This document shows, one piece after another, positions 1 through 8,565 of a stretch of DNA of 64,000 bases. The notes beneath the pieces are model-generated. The model was not told the origin of the DNA, did not search any database, and worked only from the letters and a program-made list of their open reading frames with translations. Position 1 is the stretch's first letter. Each line of letters starts with the position of its first letter. Made by a program: the position numbers and the translations under genes. Source of the stretch: Methylocystis sp. SC2 (GTDB taxonomy: Bacteria > Pseudomonadota > Alphaproteobacteria > Rhizobiales > Beijerinckiaceae); the NCBI RefSeq assembly GCF_000304315.1, contig NC_018485.1:1520501-1584500 (forward strand), given 5' to 3'.

Positions 1-2391
1 GCGCGCAAAGCCGTCGATGTGCATGATCGGCATGCCATGCGGCGAATTCTCATTGCACGGCCACTGCACGGAGCCGTCTTCCTCTAGGCGCTTGAACGAC
101 ACGCCGGCGAAGGACGGCGTGAGACGCGCGATCTCGTCCATGATCTCGCTGGCGTGCGCATAGTTCCAGTTGAGGCCCAGCTTGTTGGCGAGCAACTGGG
201 TGACTTCCCAGTCGGCGTAGCCGTTCTTCGGCGACATCACCTTGGTGACGCGCTGAATGCGGCGCTCGGCGTTGGTGAAGGTGCCGTCCTTCTCGAGGAA
301 GGTCGCGCCCGGCAGGAAGACATGCGCGTAGTTCGCGGTCTCGACCAGGAAGAGATCCTGCACGATGACGATGTCCATATTCGCCAGCGCACGCGAGACA
401 TGGCGCGTATCGGGGTCGGACTGCAGAATGTCCTCGCCCTGAACATAAAGTCCCTTGAACGTGCCTTCGATCGCCGCGTCGAACATGTTGGGAATGCGCA
501 GGCCCGGCTCCGGATCGAGGGAGACGCCCCAATCCTTTTCGAACGCCTGGCGCGCCGCTTCGTTGGAGATGTGGCGATAGCCCGGCAGCTCGTGCGGGAA
601 CGAGCCCATGTCGCAGGAGCCCTGCACATTGTTCTGTCCGCGCAGCGGATTCACGCCGACGCCGCGGCGGCCGAGATTGCCGGTCGCCATGGCGAGATTG
701 GCGATGCCCATGACGGTGGTGGAGCCCTGGCTATGCTCCGTCACGCCAAGGCCGTAGTAGATCGCTCCATTGCCGCCGGTGGCGTAAAGGCGCGCGGCGC
801 CGCGGATGTCGGCGGCCGGCACGCCCAGCACGCTCTCCAGCGCCTCGGGGCTGTTCTTCGGCAGCGACACGAACTCGGCCCAGTCCTGATATTCGTCCCA
901 GTCGCAGCGCGACTTCACGAAATCGAGATTGACGAGATTCTCCGTCACGATCACATGCGCCAGCGCCGCGATCATCGCGACATTGGTGCCGGGCTTGAGC
1001 GGCAGATGATAATCCGCCTCGATGTGGGGCGATTTCACGAGGTCGATGCGGCGCGGATCGATGACGATCAGCTTCGCGCCCTCGCGCAGGCGCTTCTTCA
1101 TGCGCGAGCCGAACACCGGATGCGCGTCGGTCGGATTGGCGCCCATGACGAGAATGACGTCGGCGTCGTCGACCGAATCGAAATCCTGCGTGCCGGCGGA
1201 GGTGCCGAAGGCCTGCGCCAAGCCGTAACCCGTCGGCGAATGGCAGACGCGCGCGCAGGTGTCGGTGTTGTTGTTGCGGAACCCTTGACGCGCCAGCTTC
1301 TGAACGAGGTAGCTCTCCTCATTCGTGCAGCGCGACGAGGTGATCACGCCGACGGAATTCTTGCCGTATTTCTCCTGCGCCGCCCTCAGCCGGTCGGCGG
1401 CGAAGCCGACCGCTTCGTCCCACGAGACCACGCGCCAGGGCTGGTCGATCGATTCGCGGATCATCGGATTGAGAATTCGATCGCCGTGATGGGCGTAGCC
1501 ATAGGCGAAGCGGCCCTTGACGCAGCTATGGCCATGGTTGGCCTTGCCGTCCTTCCAGGGGACCATGCGGACGACTTCCTCGCCGCGCATCTCCGCCTTG
1601 AAGGTGCAGCCGACGCCGCAATAGGCGCAGGTCGTGACCTCGGAATGCTCGGGCTGCCCGACGGCCACGACCGACTTCTCGATCAGCGTCGCTGTCGGAC
1701 AGGCCTGAACGCAGGCGCCGCAGGACACGCATTCCGATTCCATGAAGGCTTCGTCCATGCCGGGCGAAACCCGCGAGTCGAAACCGCGGCCCGAGATCGT
1801 CAGCGCGAAGGTGCCCTGCACTTCCTCGCAGGCGCGCACGCAGCGGTTACAGACGATGCACTTGGACGGATCATAGCTGAAATAGGGGTTCGACTCGTCC
1901 TTCGGCTTCCAGTTGAAATTGGCGTCGCCGCTGTTGCGCGCGAAGACGTGATTGGCGCCGTCATAGCCGTAGCGCACGTCGCGCAGGCCCACGGCGCCGG
2001 CCATGTCCTGGAGTTCGCAGTCGCCATTTGCGGCGCAGGTCAGACAGTCGAGCGGATGGTCGGAAATATAGAGCTCCATCACGCCGCGGCGGATGGCGGC
2101 GAGGCGCGGCGTCTGCGTCTTGACCGAGATGCCCGGCGCGACCGGCGTCGTGCAGGAGGCCGGCGTGCCGTTGCGGCCCTCGACCTCGATGACGCAGAGC
2201 CGGCAGGAGCCGAACGCCTTGATGCTGTCGGTGGCGCAGAGCTTGGGGATTTCGGTGCCAACCTCCATCGCCGCGCGCATGATCGACGTGCCCTCGGGCA
2301 CGGTGACGCTCTTCCCGTCGATGGTCAGCGTGACCGATTTTACGGATGGCGATTCGGGCGTGCCGTAATCGATTTCCTTGATAAGCGTCAT
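1..2391 (-). CDS. fdsA: NAD-dependent formate dehydrogenase alpha subunit (partial, C-terminus beyond window)
   Basis: Catalytic subunit of the soluble Mo-containing NAD-dependent formate dehydrogenase, oxidising formate to CO2, the last step of C1 dissimilation. I translated it from the ATG at 2391: 797 codons stay open to the window edge, and the family is about 950 residues. In order: an N-terminal 2Fe-2S ferredoxin domain (Cys 52, 63, 66), a HxxxC region (HPLDCLTC), two ferredoxin-type 4Fe-4S sites (CIVCNRCVRAC, CVSCGACVQAC), a further Fe-S domain (CAYCGVGC), then the molybdopterin domain. The DTCARVCHSP segment carries Cys379 and Cys383. Cys383 aligns with the known Mo-ligand Cys of FdsA enzymes and is encoded by TGC, not selenocysteine TGA. 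It follows fdsB by 10 bases in the order fdsG-B-A. The usual fdsC/fdsD would lie to the left. Confidence 0.95.
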   Translation of the reverse strand, partial: MTLIKEIDYGTPESPSVKSVTLTIDGKSVTVPEGTSIMRAAMEVGTEIPKLCATDSIKAFGSCRLCVIEVEGRNGTPASCTTPVAPGISVKTQTPRLAAIRRGVMELYISDHPLDCLTCAANGDCELQDMAGAVGLRDVRYGYDGANHVFARNSGDANFNWKPKDESNPYFSYDPSKCIVCNRCVRACEEVQGTFALTISGRGFDSRVSPGMDEAFMESECVSCGACVQACPTATLIEKSVVAVGQPEHSEVTTCAYCGVGCTFKAEMRGEEVVRMVPWKDGKANHGHSCVKGRFAYGYAHHGDRILNPMIRESIDQPWRVVSWDEAVGFAADRLRAAQEKYGKNSVGVITSSRCTNEESYLVQKLARQGFRNNNTDTCARVCHSPTGYGLAQAFGTSAGTQDFDSVDDADVILVMGANPTDAHPVFGSRMKKRLREGAKLIVIDPRRIDLVKSPHIEADYHLPLKPGTNVAMIAALAHVIVTENLVNLDFVKSRCDWDEYQDWAEFVSLPKNSPEALESVLGVPAADIRGAARLYATGGNGAIYYGLGVTEHSQGSTTVMGIANLAMATGNLGRRGVGVNPLRGQNNVQGSCDMGSFPHELPGYRHISNEAARQAFEKDWGVSLDPEPGLRIPNMFDAAIEGTFKGLYVQGEDILQSDPDTRHVSRALANMDIVIVQDLFLVETANYAHVFLPGATFLEKDGTFTNAERRIQRVTKVMSPKNGYADWEVTQLLANKLGLNWNYAHASEIMDEIARLTPSFAGVSFKRLEEDGSVQWPCNENSPHGMPIMHIDGFAR

Positions 2392-2401
2392 GGCGGCTAC
2401 C

Positions 2402-3952
2402 TCACTCAGCGGCTTCAAGGGCCGGCTTGCGGAAGTCCTCGGGAAAATGTCGAAGCGCGCTCTCCACCGGATACGGCGCAAAGCCGCCCAATGCACAGAG
2501 CGAGCCAAACTTCATCGTGTGGCAGAGATCCTTGAGGAGCGCGATATTCGCATCGACGTCCAGCCCATTGCGAATCTTGTCGATCGTCTCGACGCCGCGC
2601 GTCGATCCCAGTCGGCACGGCGTGCATTTGCCGCAGCTCTCGATGGCGCAGAACTCCATGCCGAAGCGCGCCATCCAGGACATGTCGACGGTGTCGTCGA
2701 ATACGACGAGGCCGCCATGGCCGATGAGACTGTCCTTGGCCGCGAAGGCTTCATAGTCGATCGGAAGGTCGAAAAGCGACACGGGCACATAGGCGCCGAG
2801 CGGGCCGCCGACCTGCACCGCCCGGACGGGCCGGCCCGAGCGGGTGCCGCCGCCGATCTCGTTGACGACGACGCCGAGCGGAATCCCGAAGTCCGTCTCA
2901 AAGAGGCCGCCATATTTGACGTTGCCGGCGATCTGCAGCGGCATGGTGCCGCGCGAGCGGCCGACGCCGAGATCGGCGTAATGCTTCGCGCCCTTCTCCA
3001 TGATCATCGGTATGGTGGCCATGGACAGCACATTGTTGATGACCGTCGGCTTGCCGAAGAGACCGACATGGGCCGGCAGCGGCGGCTTGGCGCGCACGAT
3101 GCCGCGCTTGCCCTCGAGCGATTCGAGCAGCGAGGTCTCCTCGCCGCAGACATAGGCGCCGGCGCCGATGCGCAGCTCGACGTCGAAGTCGAACCCCGAG
3201 CCCTTGACGTTCTTGCCGAGCCAGCCCGCCGCAAGCGCCTTCTCGATCGCCGCCTGAAAGACCTTGGCGACGATCGGATATTCGGAGCGCAGATAGACAT
3301 AGCCCTTGGAGGCGCCGACGGCGTATCCGCAAATGAGCATGCCTTCGATCAGCGAGAGCGGATCGCCCTCCATGATCATGCGGTCGGCGAAAGTGCCAGA
3401 ATCGCCCTCGTCGGCGTTGACCACCACATATTTCTGGCCCGGCGGACAGTCCGCCACCGTCTTCCATTTGATGCCCGTCGGAAAGCCCGCGCCGCCGCGG
3501 CCGCGCAGGCCTGACTTGGTGACCTCTTCGACGACGGCCGCGGGCCCGATCTCGAAGGCGCGCGTGAGGCCCTTGAATCCCTCATGCGCCTCATATTCGG
3601 CGACCGACAGCGGATCGATGACGCCGCAACGAACGAAGGTGACCCGGTTCTGCTTCTTCATCCAGGGATGTTCGTCGACGACCCCGATGTTCAGCAGATG
3701 CGCGCCGCCGGTCAGAAAGCCGGCGTCGAACAGCGACGCGACGTCCTTGACCTTGGCCGGGCCGTAACCGACACGGCCCGCGGGAGTCTCCACCTCGATC
3801 AGGGGCTCGAGCCAGAGCATTCCACGCGAGCCGTTTCTGACGATCTCGATTGTTTCGCCGCGGGCTGCGGCCTCTTGCGCGACGGCGGCGGCCAGTCTGT
3901 CGGCGCCCATCGCAACGGCGGCCATGTCCAGCGGGATATATACTTTCACCAT
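2402..3952 (-). CDS. fdsB: NAD-dependent formate dehydrogenase beta subunit
   Basis: NADH/FMN-binding diaphorase subunit, homologous to NuoF, passing electrons from formate to NAD+. 516 residues. A thioredoxin-like N-terminal segment precedes the Complex I 51-kDa fold. The glycine-rich NADH loop RGRGGAGFPTG lies near residue 171, followed by the FMN-site run NADEGDSGTF. The C-terminal 4Fe-4S ligands ESCGKCTPCRLG plus a later Cys in SLCALGG are present. The ATG overlaps the fdsG stop by one base (TGATG), indicating translational coupling. No missing residues noticed. Confidence 0.95.
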   Translation of the reverse strand: MVKVYIPLDMAAVAMGADRLAAAVAQEAAARGETIEIVRNGSRGMLWLEPLIEVETPAGRVGYGPAKVKDVASLFDAGFLTGGAHLLNIGVVDEHPWMKKQNRVTFVRCGVIDPLSVAEYEAHEGFKGLTRAFEIGPAAVVEEVTKSGLRGRGGAGFPTGIKWKTVADCPPGQKYVVVNADEGDSGTFADRMIMEGDPLSLIEGMLICGYAVGASKGYVYLRSEYPIVAKVFQAAIEKALAAGWLGKNVKGSGFDFDVELRIGAGAYVCGEETSLLESLEGKRGIVRAKPPLPAHVGLFGKPTVINNVLSMATIPMIMEKGAKHYADLGVGRSRGTMPLQIAGNVKYGGLFETDFGIPLGVVVNEIGGGTRSGRPVRAVQVGGPLGAYVPVSLFDLPIDYEAFAAKDSLIGHGGLVVFDDTVDMSWMARFGMEFCAIESCGKCTPCRLGSTRGVETIDKIRNGLDVDANIALLKDLCHTMKFGSLCALGGFAPYPVESALRHFPEDFRKPALEAAE

Positions 3953-4425
3953 CAGTCGCGCGCCTCCGCGGCGATTTCGTCAAGCATTTCAGCGTCGACG
4001 CGGCCGATCGGCTCGCCGTCGTAAAGCGCCGAAGGGCTGTGGGCGCACAGCCCCAGACAATAGACCGGCTCGACCGAAAGGGCGCCGTCCGGAGTCGTTC
4101 CGCCCCAGTCGAGCTTCAACTTGTCGAGAAACGCCCGCGCCTGTCGCTCCGCGCCCATCGACTGGCAGGATTCCGCCCGGCAGATCTTCAGCGTGTGGCG
4201 GCCATGCGGCGCGCGGTGAAAATCATGATAAAAGGTGACGACGCCATGCATTTCGGCGCGCGAAATATTCAGCGCCTCGGCCATCTGCTTGACGGCGGCG
4301 TCGGGCACATAGCCGAACTCTTTTTGGAGCGCGTGCAGAATGGGCATCGCGGGTCCCTCAAGACCCATATGGTCGGCGATGATTTCCCGCGCGCGCTCGT
4401 CGCTATACTGAGCAGCGCCAGACAT
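3952..4425 (-). CDS. fdsG: NAD-dependent formate dehydrogenase gamma subunit
   Basis: Small 2Fe-2S subunit homologous to NuoE (24-kDa), first gene of the operon. The four-Cys pattern of the family is visible: CRAESC in the middle and CLGLC toward the C-terminus. I chose the ATG at 4425 (157 residues) because it is preceded by a strong purine-rich ribosome site (AAGGGAAGAA) directly upstream. An in-frame ATG ten codons earlier (4455) would add MRNVRTEREE and overlap that site. The upstream 95-bp gap to the LysR gene should hold the operon promoter. Confidence 0.93.
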   Translation of the reverse strand: MSGAAQYSDERAREIIADHMGLEGPAMPILHALQKEFGYVPDAAVKQMAEALNISRAEMHGVVTFYHDFHRAPHGRHTLKICRAESCQSMGAERQARAFLDKLKLDWGGTTPDGALSVEPVYCLGLCAHSPSALYDGEPIGRVDAEMLDEIAAEARD

Positions 4426-4535
4426 TTCTTCCCTTTCAGTCCGGACGTTGCGCATATGCGGTCGTCCTATTTAGACTAATTCCGAGAACAGTGCCGGAAA
4501 TCCAAGGCCCGATCAATAGCGACCATCCGTTGCGC

Positions 4536-4552
4536 GATAGGGCGATCCTATC
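4536..4552. promoter_or_regulatory. Inverted repeat between lysR and fdsG
   Basis: GATAGG-gcgat-CCTATC, a perfect 6-bp dyad, overlaps the last bases of the LysR gene and lies about 110 bases upstream of fdsG. It could be a weak terminator for lysR or a LysR-type operator for the fds operon. It has no T-tract. The role is inference. Confidence 0.25.
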
Positions 4553-5513
4553 AACCGTCGAGCGTGTGGCTTTCCGCCAGCTTCTTGGCCTCCGAGACCA
4601 AGGCGGCGACCAGCGGAATCACCGGTTCGCGCTGCGGCGCCACAAGGCCGATTTCATGCACAGCCTCCGGCTCGACGATGGGAATGGAGCGCAGCGGCGC
4701 CGCCACGTTCAGGGTCCTGGCGAGCTTCTCCGGCAGCACCGTGGCCCAGTGGCCGGCTCTCACATGGTCGAAGAGCAAGATGACGTCATTCGATTCGAGG
4801 ATCGGCATCGGCTCGGAGCCGCCCTTGCGAATGAGCTGTTCGACGATGCGACGGTTCTGCATGTCCGGCGTGAGAAGGCAGAGATCGATGCGACCAACCT
4901 CTCCCCACGTCACCCGGTCGCGGTTCCCGAGCGGATTGTCGGCGAAGGTCAGCAGCCGGTAGCGTTCGGAGCAGAGCGGCACCGCGCGCACGCGCCCCAG
5001 CGGCTCATTGTCGAGATAAGTAATGCCGGCGTCGATCTCAAGATTATCGAGCATGGTCAGCACCTCGCTCGACGACGCGGAGATCACCGAAAAGCGCACC
5101 CCCGGATGTTTCTCGCGATAGGGCGTCGTCAGCGCCGAGACGATGCCGAGCGCGGTCGGGATCACGGCGATCTTCAGCTGGCCGGTCAGGCCTTCCTTGA
5201 GCGTGCGGACTTCCTGACGCATCGCCCGCGCGTCGCCGACGATGCGCTTCGCCCATTCGAGCACCCGCTCGCCCTCGGCGGTCAGGCCGTGGAAGCGCGA
5301 GGAACGGTTGACGAGCAACACGCCGAGCGAATCTTCGAGCTGCTTGACGCCGGCCGAGAGCGTGGGCTGGGTGACGCCGCAGATCTCCGCCGCGCGCGAA
5401 AAGCTCTTCTCCTTTGCGACGGCGATGAGGAATTCAAGCTTGTCGATCACGACCGAGTCCACAATCGGGTCGCCAAGAGGCAGCAGCCAGGGCGTCACCG
5501 GCGCTTTCGTCAA
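4551..5513 (-). CDS. LysR-family regulator next to fds operon (FdsR-like)
   Basis: LysR-type transcription factor with an N-terminal winged helix-turn-helix (FLIAVAKEKSFSRAAE, then TQPTLSAGVKQLE) and a C-terminal effector-binding domain. The TTG at 5513 gives 320 residues. A GTG at 5450 before IDKLEFLIAVA gives 299, the usual LysR size, and is the more likely true start. It lies directly upstream of fdsGBA on the same strand with 95 bases between, so the probable target is the fds operon, as for FdsR of Cupriavidus. That assignment rests on position. It is divergent from the MoxY-like kinase gene. Confidence 0.88.
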   Translation of the reverse strand: MTKAPVTPWLLPLGDPIVDSVVIDKLEFLIAVAKEKSFSRAAEICGVTQPTLSAGVKQLEDSLGVLLVNRSSRFHGLTAEGERVLEWAKRIVGDARAMRQEVRTLKEGLTGQLKIAVIPTALGIVSALTTPYREKHPGVRFSVISASSSEVLTMLDNLEIDAGITYLDNEPLGRVRAVPLCSERYRLLTFADNPLGNRDRVTWGEVGRIDLCLLTPDMQNRRIVEQLIRKGGSEPMPILESNDVILLFDHVRAGHWATVLPEKLARTLNVAAPLRSIPIVEPEAVHEIGLVAPQREPVIPLVAALVSEAKKLAESHTLDG

Positions 5514-5585
5514 CCCGCATGGGCGTCACATTAGCATATCCGCCCAGGCCGCGCCGAAATTTTCAAACGAATCCAAATCCCTCAC

Positions 5586-5622
5586 GCGGATCAGGCAATT
5601 TGCCCGATCCGCGCCTAGGCGC
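5586..5622. promoter_or_regulatory. 27-bp dyad plus adjacent 12-bp palindrome in divergent spacer
   Basis: The spacer between the LysR gene (minus) and the MoxY-like gene (plus) carries a dyad at 5586-5612: GCGGATC-a-GGCAA on one side and TTGCC-c-GATCCGC on the other, with one mismatched pair and a single central base. It abuts a perfect palindrome GCGCCTAGGCGC (5611-5622). No T-run follows, and it lies about 70-100 bases upstream of both starts. It looks more like a regulator site or stable leader hairpin than a terminator. The protein that binds it is unknown. Confidence 0.4.
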
Positions 5623-5692
5623 GCGATGCGCGTTGGACCTCGTTTCGATTCCTGCTCTACTGAGCGACGGGTTCTTGTCGGAGAATGCGCCA

Positions 5693-7093
5693 ATGCGGTT
5701 GATCGTTGGGCTCGTCTTGCAGCTTGTCGGCATCACCCTCATCTGCCTTACGCTGACCGCGGGCTGGGTGATGGTCGACGCGCATCGCGCGATCGAAACG
5801 GAGGCGGCGACGTCCGCCGATCGCGTCGCGCACCAGCTCGAAAATCTCTACTGGCAGGCCATCCTCTGGCGGGGCAGCATGCGGCGCGACAAGATTTTGC
5901 CCGTTCCCGACTGGGAGTCGCTTTCGACCTTGAAGCTCGTTTCGCCGGGCGTCTGCGTCAGCTATGCGCCGGGGGAAGACGAGCCGCAAACCCTTTGCAG
6001 CCAGCTCGAGGGCGTCGGCTCCGACGCGCCGGCATGGTTTGCTTCGGCCTATGAGCGCGTCTTCGGCGCACATGCGCCGATCAGTCGGCCCTTGACCGTG
6101 CGGCAACCGGAAACCGGCGCGATCCTCGTCAGGGCGGACGCCGGCGCGGCGATCCGACAAGCCTGGCGGCAGATCTCGATCATCGTCGGCGTTGCGGCCT
6201 CGATGGCGGTCTGCATTTGCCTCTTGGCCGCGGTCGCCATCGTCCATGCTCTGGCGCCGACCCGGGCCATCGTCCGCGGACTGCGCCAGCTGGAGCAAGG
6301 GAATTACGCCAGCCGGCTCAACGCCATCACGAAAGGCGAGTTCGGCCTGATCGCGCGCGCCGTCAACGACCTCGCCGAGCGGCTGGCGCGAACGACGGCG
6401 GAACGGGCCGCGCTCACGAAGCGGCTGTTCGAAGTCCAGGAGGAGGAACGCCGCGCGCTGGCCCGCGACCTGCACGACGAATTCGGCCAGTGCCTGACGG
6501 CGACCCTCGCCTTCGCCGGCTCGATCGAAACGGCGGCGGCCGAGAGTGATCCGGGCGTCGCCGAGGACGCCCGCTCGATCGGGCGCGTCGCCAAGCGCAT
6601 GATGACGACGCTGCGCGACGCGCTTGCCCGGCTGCGCTCGCAAGACCTCGATGAACTCGGGCTCGAAGCCTGTCTCGTCCAGCTCGCGGCGAGCTGGAAC
6701 GCCAAAGCGGGACGAAAAGCGGTCATCCACCTGAGGCTCACGGGCGACCTCGCCGACCTTCCTCAGACCATATCGACGAGCCTCTATCGCATCGCGCAGG
6801 AATGTCTGACCAACGCCATGCGGCACGGCGACTCGAAAAACGTCTATCTGCGCGTCGAGCGCGCGGCGGCGGCCGACGGGCTCGTCGCGCTGACGGTCGA
6901 GGATGACGGCGGCGGCGACGCCTCCCGCCTCGCCGCCGCCTCCGGCCACGGCATTCTCGGCATTCGTGAGCGCATCGCGGCTTTTGGCGGCAGTCTGTCG
7001 ATCAGCGACGCCACGAAAGGCGTGCGCGTCGTCGCGCGCATTCCGCTCATCGCCGTCGCGCCCGCGCCGATGAAAAGTCTCGCGCTCGCATGA
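5693..7093 (+). CDS. MoxY/NarX-type sensor histidine kinase
   Basis: Membrane histidine kinase, 466 residues from ATG 5693, which has a GGAG site just upstream. An N-terminal membrane helix (about 1-25) is followed by a periplasmic domain of about 130 residues, a second helix (about 165-190), a HAMP segment, and a HisKA_3 dimerisation domain with the H-box ARDLHDEFGQ (His near 260). A HATPase domain with DDGGGD and GHGILGIRER glycine boxes ends the protein. This architecture matches MoxY/LapD_MoxY_N-type kinases known in methylotrophs. It overlaps the response regulator by four bases (ATGA). A link to methanol dehydrogenase control is inferred from family and context, since no mxa genes are in the window. 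Confidence 0.85.
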   Translation: MRLIVGLVLQLVGITLICLTLTAGWVMVDAHRAIETEAATSADRVAHQLENLYWQAILWRGSMRRDKILPVPDWESLSTLKLVSPGVCVSYAPGEDEPQTLCSQLEGVGSDAPAWFASAYERVFGAHAPISRPLTVRQPETGAILVRADAGAAIRQAWRQISIIVGVAASMAVCICLLAAVAIVHALAPTRAIVRGLRQLEQGNYASRLNAITKGEFGLIARAVNDLAERLARTTAERAALTKRLFEVQEEERRALARDLHDEFGQCLTATLAFAGSIETAAAESDPGVAEDARSIGRVAKRMMTTLRDALARLRSQDLDELGLEACLVQLAASWNAKAGRKAVIHLRLTGDLADLPQTISTSLYRIAQECLTNAMRHGDSKNVYLRVERAAAADGLVALTVEDDGGGDASRLAAASGHGILGIRERIAAFGGSLSISDATKGVRVVARIPLIAVAPAPMKSLALA

Positions 7094-7734
7094 CCACAAT
7101 TCTTCTTGTCGACGACCACCCGATCGTTCGGGAGGGATATCGGCGGCTCCTGGAGCGCCAGCCCGATTACAGAATCGTCGCCGAAGCCGCCAACGCCGCG
7201 CAGGCTTATCAGGCCTATCGGAAGGTTTCGCCCGACATCGTCATCATGGATCTTTCTCTCCCGGGCGCGAGCGGCGTCGAAGCGGTCCGCCACATCAGGC
7301 AGTGGGACAGAAGCGCGCGCATTCTCATCTTCACCATGCACAGCGGCGCGGCTTTCGCGCTGAAAGCGTTTGAAGCCGGCGCATCCGGCTATGTCACCAA
7401 AAGCAGCGACGCCGCCGAGCTGCTCCGCGCCGTCGCGATCATCGCCAAAGGCGGCCGGGCGCTCAGCGACGACGTCGCGCGCGAGATCGCCGCCGAGCGA
7501 CTGGGCGAAGGCCGCGCGCTCGTCGATGAGCTTGGCCCCAGAGAGACGGAGATCTTGCGGCTCGTCGCGTCGGGCCGAACGACCGAGGACATCGCCGGCA
7601 TCTTAAATCTCAGTCCGAAAACCGTTCAGAACTACCATTATCAGATCAAATCCAAGATCGGCGCGCGCACCGACGCCCATCTCGTGTGGCTCGCCATCGG
7701 CGCAGGACTTGTCGGCGACGCGTCGGCGACCTGA
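7090..7734 (+). CDS. LuxR/NarL-family response regulator (MoxX/MxaB-like)
   Basis: Two-domain response regulator, 214 residues. The N-terminal receiver has the acidic pair LLVDDHP, the phospho-acceptor Asp in IVIMDLSLPG, and the conserved Lys in GYVTKSSD. The C-terminal LuxR helix-turn-helix contains LGPRETEILRLVASGRTTEDIA and LSPKTVQNY, close to the family pattern. Its start overlaps the kinase stop, so the two are cotranscribed partners. It probably activates C1-oxidation genes, as MxaB/MoxX do, but this is context-based. Confidence 0.88.
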   Translation: MTTILLVDDHPIVREGYRRLLERQPDYRIVAEAANAAQAYQAYRKVSPDIVIMDLSLPGASGVEAVRHIRQWDRSARILIFTMHSGAAFALKAFEAGASGYVTKSSDAAELLRAVAIIAKGGRALSDDVAREIAAERLGEGRALVDELGPRETEILRLVASGRTTEDIAGILNLSPKTVQNYHYQIKSKIGARTDAHLVWLAIGAGLVGDASAT

Positions 7735-7836
7735 TCGGCTTCCCCAGGAAATTTGCCCAGACCGCCGCAGGCGAAAGGCCGAAGCTTCCAGCGCTTCGCG
7801 CAGCTACGCCTTCAACTGCAACAGCGGAGCCTGGCG

Positions 7837-8397
7837 ATGGTCAAGAAGACGCTCACTCACCTTTTGTTATCGGCGCTCATCACACTCGCGGCCGAAGCCT
7901 TCGCGGCCGGCGCGTGCGCGCAATCCTCGCCGCCGATGAAACTCGCGGTCTTTGACATCGAACTCGACGACTTCACCGCCGGGGGTCCGATCGCCGGGGA
8001 AAGCGCGGAAGAAACGGCGCGCCTCCAGCGGATGACCGCGCTGGCGCGGGAGCTGTTGGCCCAATCGGGCCTGTTCGACATCGTCGACGGAAGCGCGGCG
8101 ACGGATCAGAGGGTAAAGGACCATTGGCTGCGCAAGTGCAACGGCTGCGACGCCGACATTGCGCGCACGCTTGGCGCGGACCTGTCCTTCGTCTGCTTCT
8201 TTCGAAAAGTCAGCGTTATGGAGCAATATCTCGAAATGCGCATTCGCGACGCGCGCACGGGAGAACTGGCGCATATCTCGCAGACGGATCTGCGCGGGGA
8301 GACCGACCAGTCATGGACCCGGGCGCTGAAATTCCTGATGAGATATCATCTTGTCGAGCCGGAACTCGCGCGTCGGCGCCATCCGCCTCAGCCGTGA
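7837..8397 (+). CDS. Secreted DUF3280/DUF2380-like protein
   Basis: 186-residue protein with a signal peptide (basic start MVKKT, hydrophobic core, cleavage likely after ACAQ near residue 29). The mature part begins KLAVFDIELDD and has two closely spaced Cys (KCNGC) in the middle. ATG 7837 has GGAG upstream. It resembles the small DUF3280/DUF2380 family, which I recall sitting beside MoxYX-type pairs in methylotrophs. The mature start MKLAVFDIELDDFTAG is typical of it. The biochemical role is unknown, and I suggest a periplasmic partner or input protein for the adjacent sensor. Gap to the regulator stop: 102 bases. Confidence 0.7.
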   Translation: MVKKTLTHLLLSALITLAAEAFAAGACAQSSPPMKLAVFDIELDDFTAGGPIAGESAEETARLQRMTALARELLAQSGLFDIVDGSAATDQRVKDHWLRKCNGCDADIARTLGADLSFVCFFRKVSVMEQYLEMRIRDARTGELAHISQTDLRGETDQSWTRALKFLMRYHLVEPELARRRHPPQP

Positions 8398-8565
8398 CGG
8401 CGGCCCGCGCTTTCCTGAAGTCATGGTTAACAGCTTATCAACAACCGCCCCCGAATCGCCCAATTCCGAGCCTATTTCCGGCTGTGCGCCTTAGGCGCTA
8501 TTATATATAGGCGGCGTTTTCATGCGATCCCGCGCGTTTCAGCGCCGGGTGACGGGGCTAGGCGG
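8398..8565. other. Intergenic promoter region upstream of dac gene
   Basis: The 168 bases hold no gene. They contain a palindrome GCGCCTTAGGCGC (8486-8498) followed by an A/T block (TATTATATATAG, about 8499-8510), a plausible -10 region for the downstream carboxypeptidase. A DnaA-box-like TTATCAACA (8435-8443, one mismatch to consensus) is present once only, so I do not call an origin. Confidence 0.35.

Noticed and set aside
1230..1260. Selenocysteine in formate dehydrogenase
   Set aside because: The metal-ligand codon reads TGC on the minus strand (Cys383), so this is the Cys type.
154..2535. 793-codon open frame on the plus strand
   Set aside because: It is the shadow of fdsA. The minus-strand translation gives continuous formate dehydrogenase motifs, while this frame has none and is Arg/Ala/His-rich, as GC-rich antisense frames are.
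8435..8443. DnaA-box-like TTATCAACA
   Set aside because: Single site with one mismatch, no cluster, no dnaA/hemE neighbours; not an origin.
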